64,000 nucleotides of DNA from CAVXFL01 sp963761015 (lineage in GTDB: Bacteria; Pseudomonadota; Alphaproteobacteria; Acetobacterales; Acetobacteraceae). Position numbers and translations under genes: made by a program. How positions within the stretch are numbered: the stretch's first letter is position 1; every line of letters begins with the position of its first letter. Shown one piece after another: positions 46,379 through 53,895 of this stretch. A model generated the notes under the pieces. It did no database searches, was not told where the DNA came from, and worked only from the letters and a program-made list of their open reading frames with translations. Where the stretch lies: contig CAVXFL010000001.1 in NCBI GenBank assembly GCA_963761015.1, positions 1 to 64,000 on the forward strand, written 5' to 3'.

Positions 46379-47431
46379 CTACGACCGTGCGCCGCTCCGA
46401 GCGATCCGCACGCATTTGCGCATGAGCGAGGGCAGCGCCTCGGCGCCGAGCCCGGCGGTGGGGCGCAGGAAACCCGCGGCGGCGATAACGGGAACGGCCG
46501 CGGCGTACACATCCAGGCGCAGTTCGAAATGCGTGAAGCCGTGGCGCACCTCGCCCGCGCGCCGCCAGTCGCCCGGCATCGGCGCGTAGCCCAGCGCTTC
46601 GTCGCCCCACGGCTCGGCCCGCCAATCGGTGCCGGGCAGTTCGGTCATGCCGCCGAGCAACCCGCGCGGCGGGCGGCGGCGCAGCAATACGTTGCCCGTT
46701 GCATCCTCCAGCCAGAAATGCGCGCCATATCGAACCGGCCGTGGCCGCTTCGGTTCCCGGCGCGGCAGCTCGGCGGCAATACCGAGCCGCCGCCCCTCGC
46801 AGACATCGAACCACGGGCACAGGCCGCAAGCCGGTGCCGCGTCGGTGCAGACGGTCGCGCCGAGGTCGAACAGCGCCTGCGCCATGTCGGCCGGGCGCGC
46901 CCGCGCCGCGTTGTCCTCGCCGAGAAGCTCCGCCGCGCGGCGCAGCGCGGGCTTGGCGGACGGCAGCCTGTCCTCGATCGCGAACACGCGGGCGGTCACC
47001 CGCTCGACATTGCCGTCCACCGGCACCACCGGCGCGCCGAACGCGATCGCCGCGATGGCGGCGGCGGTGTAGCGGCCGATGCCGGGCAGGCAACCGAGTG
47101 CCGCCGCCTCGCGCGGGAAGCCGCCGCGCCGCGCCAGCTCGCGCGCGCAAGCATGCAGATTGCGCGCCCGCGCGTAGTAGCCGAGCCCCGCCCAGGCCGC
47201 CATCACGTCGGGCTCCGGCGCCGCCGCCAGCGCCGGCAGCGACGGAAAACGCGCCATGAAGCGCGTGAAATACGGTATCACGGCGGCGACCGTCGTCTGC
47301 TGCAGCATGATCTCGCTGACCCAGACGCGGTATGGGTCGGGCGTCTCGCCGGGCAGCGCGCGCCAGGGCAGGTGGCGGCGGTTGCGGTCGTACCAGGCGA
47401 GCAACAAGGCGGCGGAGGGAATGGCGGACAC
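46379..47431 (-). CDS. mutY: Adenine DNA glycosylase MutY
   Basis: About 350 residues. Helix-hairpin-helix LGCLPGIGRYTAAAIAAIAF with catalytic Asp in VPVDGNVERVTAR; catalytic Glu region WVSEIMLQQTTVAAVIPYF; [4Fe-4S] cysteines CGLCPWFDVC; C-terminal Nudix-like domain (RRRPPRGLLGGMTELPG; GFTHFELRLDVY) that reads 8-oxoG. Removes A opposite 8-oxoG. GTG 47431 gives a family-like N-terminus and a short overlap with the divergent gene; ATG 47467 is the longer alternative. Confidence 0.94.
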   Translation of the reverse strand: MSAIPSAALLLAWYDRNRRHLPWRALPGETPDPYRVWVSEIMLQQTTVAAVIPYFTRFMARFPSLPALAAAPEPDVMAAWAGLGYYARARNLHACARELARRGGFPREAAALGCLPGIGRYTAAAIAAIAFGAPVVPVDGNVERVTARVFAIEDRLPSAKPALRRAAELLGEDNAARARPADMAQALFDLGATVCTDAAPACGLCPWFDVCEGRRLGIAAELPRREPKRPRPVRYGAHFWLEDATGNVLLRRRPPRGLLGGMTELPGTDWRAEPWGDEALGYAPMPGDWRRAGEVRHGFTHFELRLDVYAAAVPVIAAAGFLRPTAGLGAEALPSLMRKCVRIARSGARS

Positions 47432-47915
47432 CGAGCGCGATATGCCGGCCGGCGGTGAGGCGGGCAAGCAGGCGGACGAGACGCGTCATGTCTATGGCCC
47501 GCGCCCGCTCGGCGCGGTGATGCCGCGGCTCGTGCGCGCCGCGTTCCGCAAGCGCTCGCCCGCGACCGCGCAGGTGATCGCTGATTGGGAAACCATCGTC
47601 GGGCCCCGGCTTGCCGCCGAGGTCGCGCCGCGCCGGCTCGCCGCCGGGACGCTGACGCTCGCCTGCGCCGGACCGGTCGCGCTCGAACTGCAGCATCTGG
47701 CACCGGCGCTGATGGAGCGCATCAACGCCCAGCTCGGGCGCGCGGTGGTGCAGCGGCTGCGCTTCGTGCAGGACCCCGCGCGCCGGCCGCCGCCGCCGTC
47801 GCGGCCCCCCGCGAACCTGGCGGCCGCCGAGCGCGCGGTCGCCGGGCTGCCGGAGGGCCCGGTGCGTGATGCGTTGCTGGCGCTCGGCCGGGCCGTGCTG
47901 TCGCGCCGCTCTTGA
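47421..47915 (+). CDS. DUF721 protein (DciA-like helicase loader)
   Basis: 164 residues. YGPRPLGAVMPRLVRAAFRK, then ATAQVIADWETIVGPRLAAE and the strand LTLACAGPVALELQHLAPAL are the DUF721/DciA pattern (KH-like fold that helps load DnaB). The C-terminus is Pro/Ala-rich. ATG 47421 follows GGAGGG closely. Divergent from mutY with a few bases of overlap, a neighbourhood common in alphaproteobacteria. Confidence 0.8.
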   Translation: MADTERDMPAGGEAGKQADETRHVYGPRPLGAVMPRLVRAAFRKRSPATAQVIADWETIVGPRLAAEVAPRRLAAGTLTLACAGPVALELQHLAPALMERINAQLGRAVVQRLRFVQDPARRPPPPSRPPANLAAAERAVAGLPEGPVRDALLALGRAVLSRRS

Positions 47916-47968
47916 CGGATCGCGCGGCCCCGAAGCTGCTATCGCGGGACAACCGCAAGGAGCCGGAT

Positions 47969-48751
47969 ATGGCCGACCCGCACGACGTTCTCGCCAGTTT
48001 CCGCCTCGACGGCCAGGTCGCGGTGGTGGTCGGCGGCGGCAGCGGCATCGGCCGCGCCACGGCGGCGCTGATGGGCGCGGCCGGCGCGCAGGTCGCCGTC
48101 GTCGATCGCGAACCCGACGCGGCCCGACAGGCGGCGGCGGACATCGCCGATGGCCGAGGCAGCGCCTGGGAGCTGGACGTCGCCGACGCTGCCGAGGTGG
48201 ACCGCGTGTTCGATCAGATCGCGGAAAAACTCGGGCGCATCGACGCGCTGGTGAACAGCGCTGGCATCGCCATTCGCCACGCCTCGACCGAGCAACCCAT
48301 GGCGGATTGGGACAAGGTCGTCGCCGTCAACATGACCGGCACATTCCTGTGCGCCCGCGCCGCCGCCCGCCACATGCTCGCGCGCGGGCAGGCGGGCGCG
48401 ATCGTGAACGTCGCCTCGATCATGGGGCTGTCGGGCGGCGGGCTCTATCCGAACATTTCCTATCAGACCACCAAGGGCGCGGTGGTGAACATGACGCGCG
48501 CGCTCGCGGTCGAATGGGCGAAGCAGAACATCCGCGTGAACGCGGTGGCGCCGACCTGGGTGCGCACGCGGTTCATCGCGCCGATCACCGCCAACCCGGA
48601 ACTGGTCGCGCGGATCGAGGCCGTGACGCCGCTCGGCCGGCTCGCCGAGCCCGAGGAAGTGGCGACGGCGATCCTGTTCCTGGCGAGCCCAGCCGCGTCC
48701 ATGATCACCGGCCACACGCTGGCCGTGGACGGCGGTTTCCTGGCGCAATGA
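47969..48751 (+). CDS. SDR-family oxidoreductase
   Basis: 260 residues. Cofactor motif VVGGGSGIGRATAA, NSAG (in place of NNAG), catalytic Ser in VASIMGLSG, Tyr-Lys in SYQTTKGAVVNMTRA, and the C-terminal MITGHTLAVDGGF. RBS AAGGAG at 47957-47962. FabG-like fold; substrate unknown. Immediately after the DciA-like gene but with its own site. Confidence 0.86.
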   Translation: MADPHDVLASFRLDGQVAVVVGGGSGIGRATAALMGAAGAQVAVVDREPDAARQAAADIADGRGSAWELDVADAAEVDRVFDQIAEKLGRIDALVNSAGIAIRHASTEQPMADWDKVVAVNMTGTFLCARAAARHMLARGQAGAIVNVASIMGLSGGGLYPNISYQTTKGAVVNMTRALAVEWAKQNIRVNAVAPTWVRTRFIAPITANPELVARIEAVTPLGRLAEPEEVATAILFLASPAASMITGHTLAVDGGFLAQ

Positions 48752-48938
48752 GCAGCCGACCCGCCCGCAGCGAATAGGGTCCGAACGCCGGGTCCGACGC
48801 GGCCCGGCGCGTTTCACGCAGTTTCACGCGCAATTACCGCCCGCTGATTTCGATCTGACGCCACCCCGACACGCACACGCCGCAGTATGGCCAGGCCCGC
48901 CAGACACGGGCGGCGGCATTGGCGGCGAGGGATTGGCA

Positions 48939-49409
48939 ATGGACCAGATAGTCACCACCGATCGGGTTTCCGAGCAGGACGTCGCGGCGGCGCCGGGCGT
49001 GGCCGCGACAACGCCCGCCATCGCCATCGTGGAGGAACGTGACCGACTGTCGCGCGAGTTCCGCCACGTGTTCGACTATCTCGGCATCCGCGCGGACAGG
49101 ATGCGCTCGGTGACGGAGTTGCGCGCGGCGCTGCAAGCGGGTCCGCCGATGGCGGTCATCTGGGAGGTGGCGGCCGGATTGGACTGCGGCGAGATCATGC
49201 GCGCGATATCCGAGACCGACCGCGACCTTCCGGTGTTGCTGGTCGCCGAGGACGACGGCCGCAGCTTGGCGTTGCTGGATTCGCTGATCCGGTTCTGGCG
49301 CATGGTGGGCGTCACGAAGCTTGCCCGGCAGCCGGAGTTGCGCGAACTGGTCGAGTTCGTCTTCCAAGCCGGCCGCCGCAGCGGCGAGTTCCGCGTGCTA
49401 TCGATCTAA
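48939..49409 (+). CDS. Receiver-like protein lacking the phospho-acceptor
   Basis: 156 residues from ATG 48939 (GAGG upstream). Folds like a CheY receiver by pattern: AIAIVEERDRLSREFRHVFD, GPPMAVIWEVAAGLDCGEIM, LPVLLVAEDDGRSLAL, but the expected Asp at the end of strand 3 is replaced (VIWEV) and the Lys loop is unclear. Probably a pseudo-receiver acting by protein contact. No output domain and no kinase beside it. Confidence 0.6.
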   Translation: MDQIVTTDRVSEQDVAAAPGVAATTPAIAIVEERDRLSREFRHVFDYLGIRADRMRSVTELRAALQAGPPMAVIWEVAAGLDCGEIMRAISETDRDLPVLLVAEDDGRSLALLDSLIRFWRMVGVTKLARQPELRELVEFVFQAGRRSGEFRVLSI

Positions 49410-49507
49410 TTTCGACAACGCCCCGTGTGACAAAGCCCTGTGTATCGGCGCTGGACAAACGAGCGCCGTCATGCAGGGCTCGACCCGGCAATCCTTTGGC
49501 CGCGCCG

Positions 49508-49531
49508 ATGCCCGGGTGTTCGCCCGGGCAT
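49508..49531. repeat. Dispersed palindrome ATGCCCGGG...CCCGGGCAT
   Basis: Nine-base perfect arms with a 6-base loop (tgttcg). Same arms as the copy at 25184-25206. Confidence 0.75.
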
Positions 49532-49551
49532 GACGTTTCGGGACTTTGCAT

Positions 49552-49646
49552 CTTGCCGTCCGGCGCGGTAACCAGTTCGCGGTGCGGGCTGGCTTCGCGG
49601 GCGAAAGGACGTGCTCGAACGGAACGTCCGGCGCCAGGTTCGCGTT
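49552..49646 (-). pseudogene. Remnant of an enolase-superfamily gene (paralogue of the gene at 50367)
   Basis: 95 bp that align base for base, with roughly 85-90% identity by eye, to 50463-50558 inside the mandelate racemase-like gene: both begin CTTGCCGTCCGGCGCGGT and end CGTCCGGCGCCAGG[T/C]TCGCGTT. It corresponds to the PFERIF...HELVTAPDGK part of the protein. No flanking coding sequence remains. Confidence 0.7.
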
Positions 49647-49781
49647 ACATCACCCTCGAACGGTGCTACGAGGCCTTCGCGGACTTCAGCGTCGCGAAAC
49701 TGGCACCCGACAACTTCCGCGCATCATCTGGCTCCACGATTTTCGCATTCTGGCGAAGGTGTGTTTACAAGATAGGTGACG

Positions 49782-50303
49782 ATGATCAGGGGCTTCCTGC
49801 TCGGCGTCTTGGCAAGTGTCATCCTCGCTCTGGCGGGTGGCTATATCGTGCTGCGCGCCGGCCTTGTTCCGGCCAATGCCGATGCCACTCCCGGCGCGCT
49901 GGAACGCTGGGCGGCGAGTACATCGCTCAATGCGACGCTGGGCCGCGAGGCGCCCAAGGGTGCCAATCCCGTCCCGCTGACGGACGCCAATCTGCTCGCC
50001 GGCGTCAAGTTGTTCGGCCAGCATTGCGCCATCTGCCACGGCACGGCGAAGGGAAACCTGGTGCTTTCACCGGTAGCGAAGGGGGAATACCCGCCCCCTC
50101 CGCAGTTGGCCTCGAACGGAGTAGAGGATGATCCGCAGGGCTATACCTTCTGGAAGGTGAAGCACGGCATTCGCTGGACCGGCATGCCAGCGTGGAAAGA
50201 CACCTTGACCGACGAGCAGATCTGGACTCTGGCGTTGTTGCTCAAACACATGAACAAGCTGCCGCCGACCGCCGAACAGGCTTGGCAGCACGTCGCCTAT
50301 TGA
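49782..50303 (+). CDS. Membrane-anchored class I cytochrome c
   Basis: 173 residues. N-terminal anchor GFLLGVLASVILALAGGYIV, then a cytochrome c domain with haem site CAICH and distal Met in RWTGMPAWKDTLTD. Periplasmic electron carrier. ATG 49782 preferred over GTG 49776. No oxidase or dehydrogenase adjacent, so its partner is not known. Confidence 0.87.
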   Translation: MIRGFLLGVLASVILALAGGYIVLRAGLVPANADATPGALERWAASTSLNATLGREAPKGANPVPLTDANLLAGVKLFGQHCAICHGTAKGNLVLSPVAKGEYPPPPQLASNGVEDDPQGYTFWKVKHGIRWTGMPAWKDTLTDEQIWTLALLLKHMNKLPPTAEQAWQHVAY

Positions 50304-50366
50304 CCTTGGCCCATCGACCCGGGAACGACCCCGCGGCCCGTTGACGGGCGGTCTCGAGCGGTTGAA

Positions 50367-51482
50367 TTACGCCCGCAGCACCGTCGGCTCACCCAGGCGG
50401 AAGCGCCGCATCACCTCCTGGTCCGGATCGCGGCCGAGGCCCGGGCCGTCCGGCACGCGCACCTTGCCGTCCGGCGCGGTGACCAGTTCGTGGTACGGGC
50501 TGGCTTCGAGATCGACAAAGATGCGCTCGAACGGCACGTCCGGCGCCAGGCTCGCGTTCAAATGGATGGACGCGAGATAGCCGGGGCCGAAATAGGCGCA
50601 ATGCGGCACCAGCCGCACGGAATGCGCCTCGGCCAGCGCGGCGATCTTCATCACTTCGGTGATGCCGCCGATCTTGGCCACGCTCGGCTGCGCGTTGTCG
50701 ACCGCCTCGGCCTCGAACAGCGCGTGGAAATCGTGCAGCCCGGCGGCGTTCTCGCCGGCCGAGATCGGCATGCCGGCCTCGCGCCGCACCCGCGCCAGGC
50801 CCTTGTGGTCCTCGGGCGGGAACACCGGCTCCTCCAGCCAGGCGAGGTCGTATTCGCCGAGCCGTTTCGCCATCGCGATCGACTGCCGCACCGTCCAGGG
50901 GCAGTTCACGTCCAGCATCAGCGGCACCCCGGAGCCGAGCGCGCGGCGCGCGGCCGCCACCTGCGGTAGGTCGATCTCATGCAGCTTGATCGCCTTGTAG
51001 CCCTGGGAAGCGGCGCGCGCGACGGCCTCGCCGACCAGCCCCGGCTCGCCGTAGCGCAACAGGCTGGCATAGGCGTCGAGCGTGGCGGCCGGGCTGCCGC
51101 CCAGCAGCCGGCAGAGCGGCAGACCCGCCGCCTTGCCGGCGATGTCCCAGAGCGCGACGTCGAGGGCGGAGAGCGCATAGACCAGCGGCCCGTTGCGGCC
51201 GAACAGATGGAACTGCTGCAGCATCCGCCCCATGAACGCGCGGATGTCGCGCGCGTCCTGGCCGAGCGCCGCCGGGCCGATCTGCGTATCGAACGCGGCG
51301 CGCGTCGCCGGGCACGCCGCATGGCCGAAGCCTTCGCCCCAGCCCTCGATCCCCTGGTCGGTGACCACGCGCACGAACAGCGTGTCCATGTTCGACCAGG
51401 TGGCGCCCGCGAACGCCCGCGGCGGCGCGCCCATGTCGAATTTCACCCGCACCATGTGGGTCTCGACGGCGACGATCTTCAT
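50367..51482 (-). CDS. Mandelate racemase/muconate-lactonizing enzyme family protein
   Basis: 371 residues. Enolase superfamily: N-terminal cap (VAVETHMVRVKFDMGAPPRA), barrel acid/base Lys in GYKAIKLHEID, metal ligands in LMLDVNCPWT, AWLEEPVFPPE and PISAGENAAGLHDF, and the C-terminal His in RLVPHCAYFGPG. Acid-sugar dehydratase or racemase; substrate not predictable. Carries the same segment as the remnant at 49552. Intact. Confidence 0.88.
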   Translation of the reverse strand: MKIVAVETHMVRVKFDMGAPPRAFAGATWSNMDTLFVRVVTDQGIEGWGEGFGHAACPATRAAFDTQIGPAALGQDARDIRAFMGRMLQQFHLFGRNGPLVYALSALDVALWDIAGKAAGLPLCRLLGGSPAATLDAYASLLRYGEPGLVGEAVARAASQGYKAIKLHEIDLPQVAAARRALGSGVPLMLDVNCPWTVRQSIAMAKRLGEYDLAWLEEPVFPPEDHKGLARVRREAGMPISAGENAAGLHDFHALFEAEAVDNAQPSVAKIGGITEVMKIAALAEAHSVRLVPHCAYFGPGYLASIHLNASLAPDVPFERIFVDLEASPYHELVTAPDGKVRVPDGPGLGRDPDQEVMRRFRLGEPTVLRA

Positions 51483-51510
51483 AGTGCCTCCACGCGGTTC
51501 GAGCGGGCTC

Positions 51511-51556
51511 GGCCCTCACCCTAACCCTCTCCCAAACGGAGAGGGAGATGAGGGCC
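51511..51556. repeat. Dispersed inverted repeat GGCCCTCA...TGAGGGCC
   Basis: Outer arms GGCCCTCA/TGAGGGCC and inner CCCTCTCCC/GGAGAGGG pair across 46 bp. A common CCCTCACCCTAACCCTCTCC element; a relative interrupts the ligase gene at 63637-63719. Confidence 0.78.
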
Positions 51557-51565
51557 GCGCCGAGG

Positions 51566-52078
51566 CTATTTCAATTCGTCCTTCACCGCGTCGAGCCCGG
51601 CCTGCGCGCACATCTCGTCCTGATCGGAGGTGCCGCCGCTCACGCCGATGCCGCCGATCTGCACGCCGCCCGCGGTCATGATCGGCAGGCCGCCGGCGAA
51701 CGCGATGACACCCGGAACGTCGGCGATGCCGGGCACCATGCCGGGCTTGCCGTTCTTGCCGAACGCGATCTCGGCAAACCGCCGGGTCGGGAACGGAAAG
51801 TTGGCCGAGGTCATCGCCTTGTGCTGCGAGATGTAGATGCTACCCTTGAACGCCCCGTCCATGTGCTCGAAGAACACCAGCCGGGCGCCGTCATCCACGA
51901 CCGCGATGTTCATCTTCCATTTCTCCTGGCCTGCCTTGGCCTCGCAACCCGCCGCCATCTTCTTCGCGAGATCGAGGGTGACCATCGGCTTCGTTTGCAA
52001 GGTCATGCCGGCCGAACTACCCATCGTCAGCCCGGCTGCCAGCGCCAGCGCGCCGTAAACGCCACGCAACGTCGTCAT
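51566..52078 (-). CDS. GlcG/HbpS-type haem-binding-like protein, exported
   Basis: 170 residues from ATG 52078 with GGAGGTGGAG just upstream. Signal-like N-terminus (VYGALALAAGLTMGSSAGM), then the GlcG/HbpS fold: LDLAKKMAAGCEAKAGQ, MNIAVVDDGARLVFFEHMDG, FAGGLPIMTAGGVQIGGIGV. Such proteins bind haem or corrinoid or are glycolate-linked; function is loose. It shares a strand with the enolase-superfamily gene downstream. Confidence 0.8.
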   Translation of the reverse strand: MTTLRGVYGALALAAGLTMGSSAGMTLQTKPMVTLDLAKKMAAGCEAKAGQEKWKMNIAVVDDGARLVFFEHMDGAFKGSIYISQHKAMTSANFPFPTRRFAEIAFGKNGKPGMVPGIADVPGVIAFAGGLPIMTAGGVQIGGIGVSGGTSDQDEMCAQAGLDAVKDELK

Positions 52079-52157
52079 CTCCACCTCCCCATGATGCTCG
52101 ACCGATACGGTCTCGCCGCGGCGGAGCATGCGCAGATAGGCGTATGAGCGCAACGGG

Positions 52158-52310
52158 GTGCCGCCCAGCAATCACTTCGAGCAGCTGCGGGGCAATCTGG
52201 CGGAATTTCATTCGATCCGCGTCAACAATCAGTGGCGGCTCGTCGTCCAGTGGAACGGCAGCCGCGGTGAGGCAGAAGGCGTCTATCTCGACGATCACAG
52301 CTACAGATGA
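52158..52310 (+). pseudogene. higB: HigB/RelE-type toxin, N-terminally truncated
   Basis: 50 residues: VPPSNHFEQLRGNLAEFHSI, RVNNQWRLVVQWNGSRGEAE, GVYLDDHSYR. This is the C-terminal half of a HigB/RelE mRNA interferase (QW.L.F.W core and final His-Tyr). The N-terminal helices are absent: an in-frame stop lies 18-20 bases before GTG 52158, and then the divergent exported-protein gene begins. Overlaps higA as ATGA. Confidence 0.7.
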
Positions 52311-52627
52311 GGCCAACCATGCTGACGACGAAGCGCAAGCCGGCCACGGTCGGCGAGATTCTTATCGAGGAGTTCATGCTGCCGATGGGGCTGACGCAGG
52401 CCGCGCTGGCCGAGGCCATGGGCGTTCAGCGCAAGCACGTCAACGAGCTGTGCAATGACCGTAGGAATGTGACGGCGGCCACGGCCCTCATTCTGGCGCG
52501 TGTGTTCGGCAACAGCCCCGATTTCTGGCTGAACGTACAGCGGCGCAGCGATCTGTGGGAGGCAATGAACAGCCCTCGGGAACGCGAGCGAATCGAACGC
52601 GCGAAGCCATTGGGCGCGGCAGCATGA
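52307..52627 (+). CDS. higA: HigA-type antitoxin (HTH)
   Basis: 106 residues. VGEILIEEFMLPMGLTQAAL then AEAMGVQRKHVNELCNDRRN is a XRE-type helix-turn-helix of the HigA subfamily; ARVFGNSPDFWLNVQRRSDL is the family's C-terminal block. Starts inside the higB stop (ATG 52307) or at ATG 52319. Intact, so it may persist as an orphan regulator. Confidence 0.88.
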   Translation: MRPTMLTTKRKPATVGEILIEEFMLPMGLTQAALAEAMGVQRKHVNELCNDRRNVTAATALILARVFGNSPDFWLNVQRRSDLWEAMNSPRERERIERAKPLGAAA

Positions 52628-52662
52628 TCCCAAGCACCGCGCTATCGCCGGGAGGGGGAAGG

Positions 52663-53373
52663 ATGCTCTGGCGCAGAAATCGGCGGTTCCGCTTGCACAT
52701 TCTTCCCGGGCTGCTTGCGGCGGCGCTGTCCGGCACGGCGGCCGCCCCGGTGGCGCAGGTCAGTATCGATCGCATGCCGCGCCTGCGCGGCCGAGCGACG
52801 GGCGCCGAGAAGGTCGATGCGGCGCTGGCCGCGATCGACGCAGATAATCGCAAGCGGGCCGCGGACTGCGTCGCCTCGGCGAAGGCGTTCGACGCCGGAA
52901 GCTCGTTCAGTGTTGGAGCACGGCGGTTGCTCGAAACGAAAGCGCTCTATTCGATCGAAATCGCGGCGCGTTGGTACTGCGGCGGCGCATACCCCGATGG
53001 GACAGCGACGGCCCTGACCTTCGACCTTCGCACCGGCGAGCCTTATGACCTTGCCCGCGTCTTCCACGTCGGATCTGGGCACCTCGCCGCGGCGGCGTTG
53101 CCGATCGTCGGCGAATTTCGAACTGCGACGCTGCAACGCGGGAAGGATGCCGCCGACTGCTCGCAGATGCCGGCGGAGGATGTGGCGCAAAACGTGCGAT
53201 CGGCGGAAATGTCCCTCGGCCTCACGCGCAAATATCTGATTTTCTATTTTGGCGTCCCGCATGTCATCGCGGCGTGCTTCCCGCCGGTGCAGGTGCCGCT
53301 GTCGGCCCTGTCCTCGCTTACCGATCGGGCGGAACTGCGACGGCTCGGGCTGGATGTCGCAACCAGGCCATAA
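52663..53373 (+). CDS. Exported protein of unknown function
   Basis: 236 residues; GGGAGGGGGAAGG immediately precedes ATG 52663. Signal peptide FRLHILPGLLAAALSGTAAA. The mature part contains several Cys (ADCVASAKA, WYCGG, ADCSQMP, ACFPPVQVP), suggesting disulfides in the periplasm, and strand-like repeats (ALTFDLRTGEPYDLARVF). No family recognised. Confidence 0.65.
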   Translation: MLWRRNRRFRLHILPGLLAAALSGTAAAPVAQVSIDRMPRLRGRATGAEKVDAALAAIDADNRKRAADCVASAKAFDAGSSFSVGARRLLETKALYSIEIAARWYCGGAYPDGTATALTFDLRTGEPYDLARVFHVGSGHLAAAALPIVGEFRTATLQRGKDAADCSQMPAEDVAQNVRSAEMSLGLTRKYLIFYFGVPHVIAACFPPVQVPLSALSSLTDRAELRRLGLDVATRP

Positions 53374-53418
53374 TCGCCGATTATCTGTCGCGTCGAACAA
53401 TTGGCGGCAGATCGCGCG

Positions 53419-53895
53419 ATGACCTTTCCCTCTTCGCTCTCTCTCGACGTGGCGGACGAACCGCGCGCGGCCGATATCGAGGCGCTGTCATACGGGCTCG
53501 AAAGATTCAACGAGCAGCAGTGGCCGGGGCATCAGCCGGGGCGTCCGCTCGGCGTGTTCCTGCACGATCCCGCGAAAGTTCTGGTCGCAGGCCTATTTGG
53601 CGGAACCTACAGCGGCTGGTTCTACGTGCAGTATCTTTGGGTGTCGGTCGCGCTGCGCGGCCAGGGAATCGGACGCGGCCTCATCGAAGCGGCGGAACGC
53701 CGCGCGTTGGAGCGCGGCTGCCACGCGGTCTGGCTGGACACGTTCAGTTTCCAGGCTCCCGAGTTTTATCGCAGGCTCGGCTATGAACTGTTCGGCGAAC
53801 TCGACTGGTCGCCCGAGCACAAGCGTTTGTTTTTCCGCAAGCGACTGACGCGCGCCGCTGCCGCCGCGTTCGATCAGACCACCGCCACGTCGTAG
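53419..53895 (+). CDS. GNAT-family N-acetyltransferase
   Basis: 158 residues. Acetyl-CoA binding motif A as YLWVSVALRGQGIGRGLIEA, followed by AVWLDTFSFQAPEFYRRLGY and LFFRKRL at the end. ATG 53419 preferred over TTG 53401. Acceptor unknown. The 3' end overlaps the glucoamylase gene on the other strand by 22 bases. Confidence 0.83.
   Translation: MTFPSSLSLDVADEPRAADIEALSYGLERFNEQQWPGHQPGRPLGVFLHDPAKVLVAGLFGGTYSGWFYVQYLWVSVALRGQGIGRGLIEAAERRALERGCHAVWLDTFSFQAPEFYRRLGYELFGELDWSPEHKRLFFRKRLTRAAAAAFDQTTATS

Larger units (their letters stand above)
49410..49781. other. Intergenic region with a palindrome and a gene remnant
   Basis: 372 bp without an intact gene. It contains the CCCGGGCAT palindrome and a decayed copy of part of the enolase-superfamily gene found 0.9 kb downstream (see separate entries). 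The promoter of the cytochrome gene should lie in the last 100 bp; no clear boxes. Confidence 0.6.
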
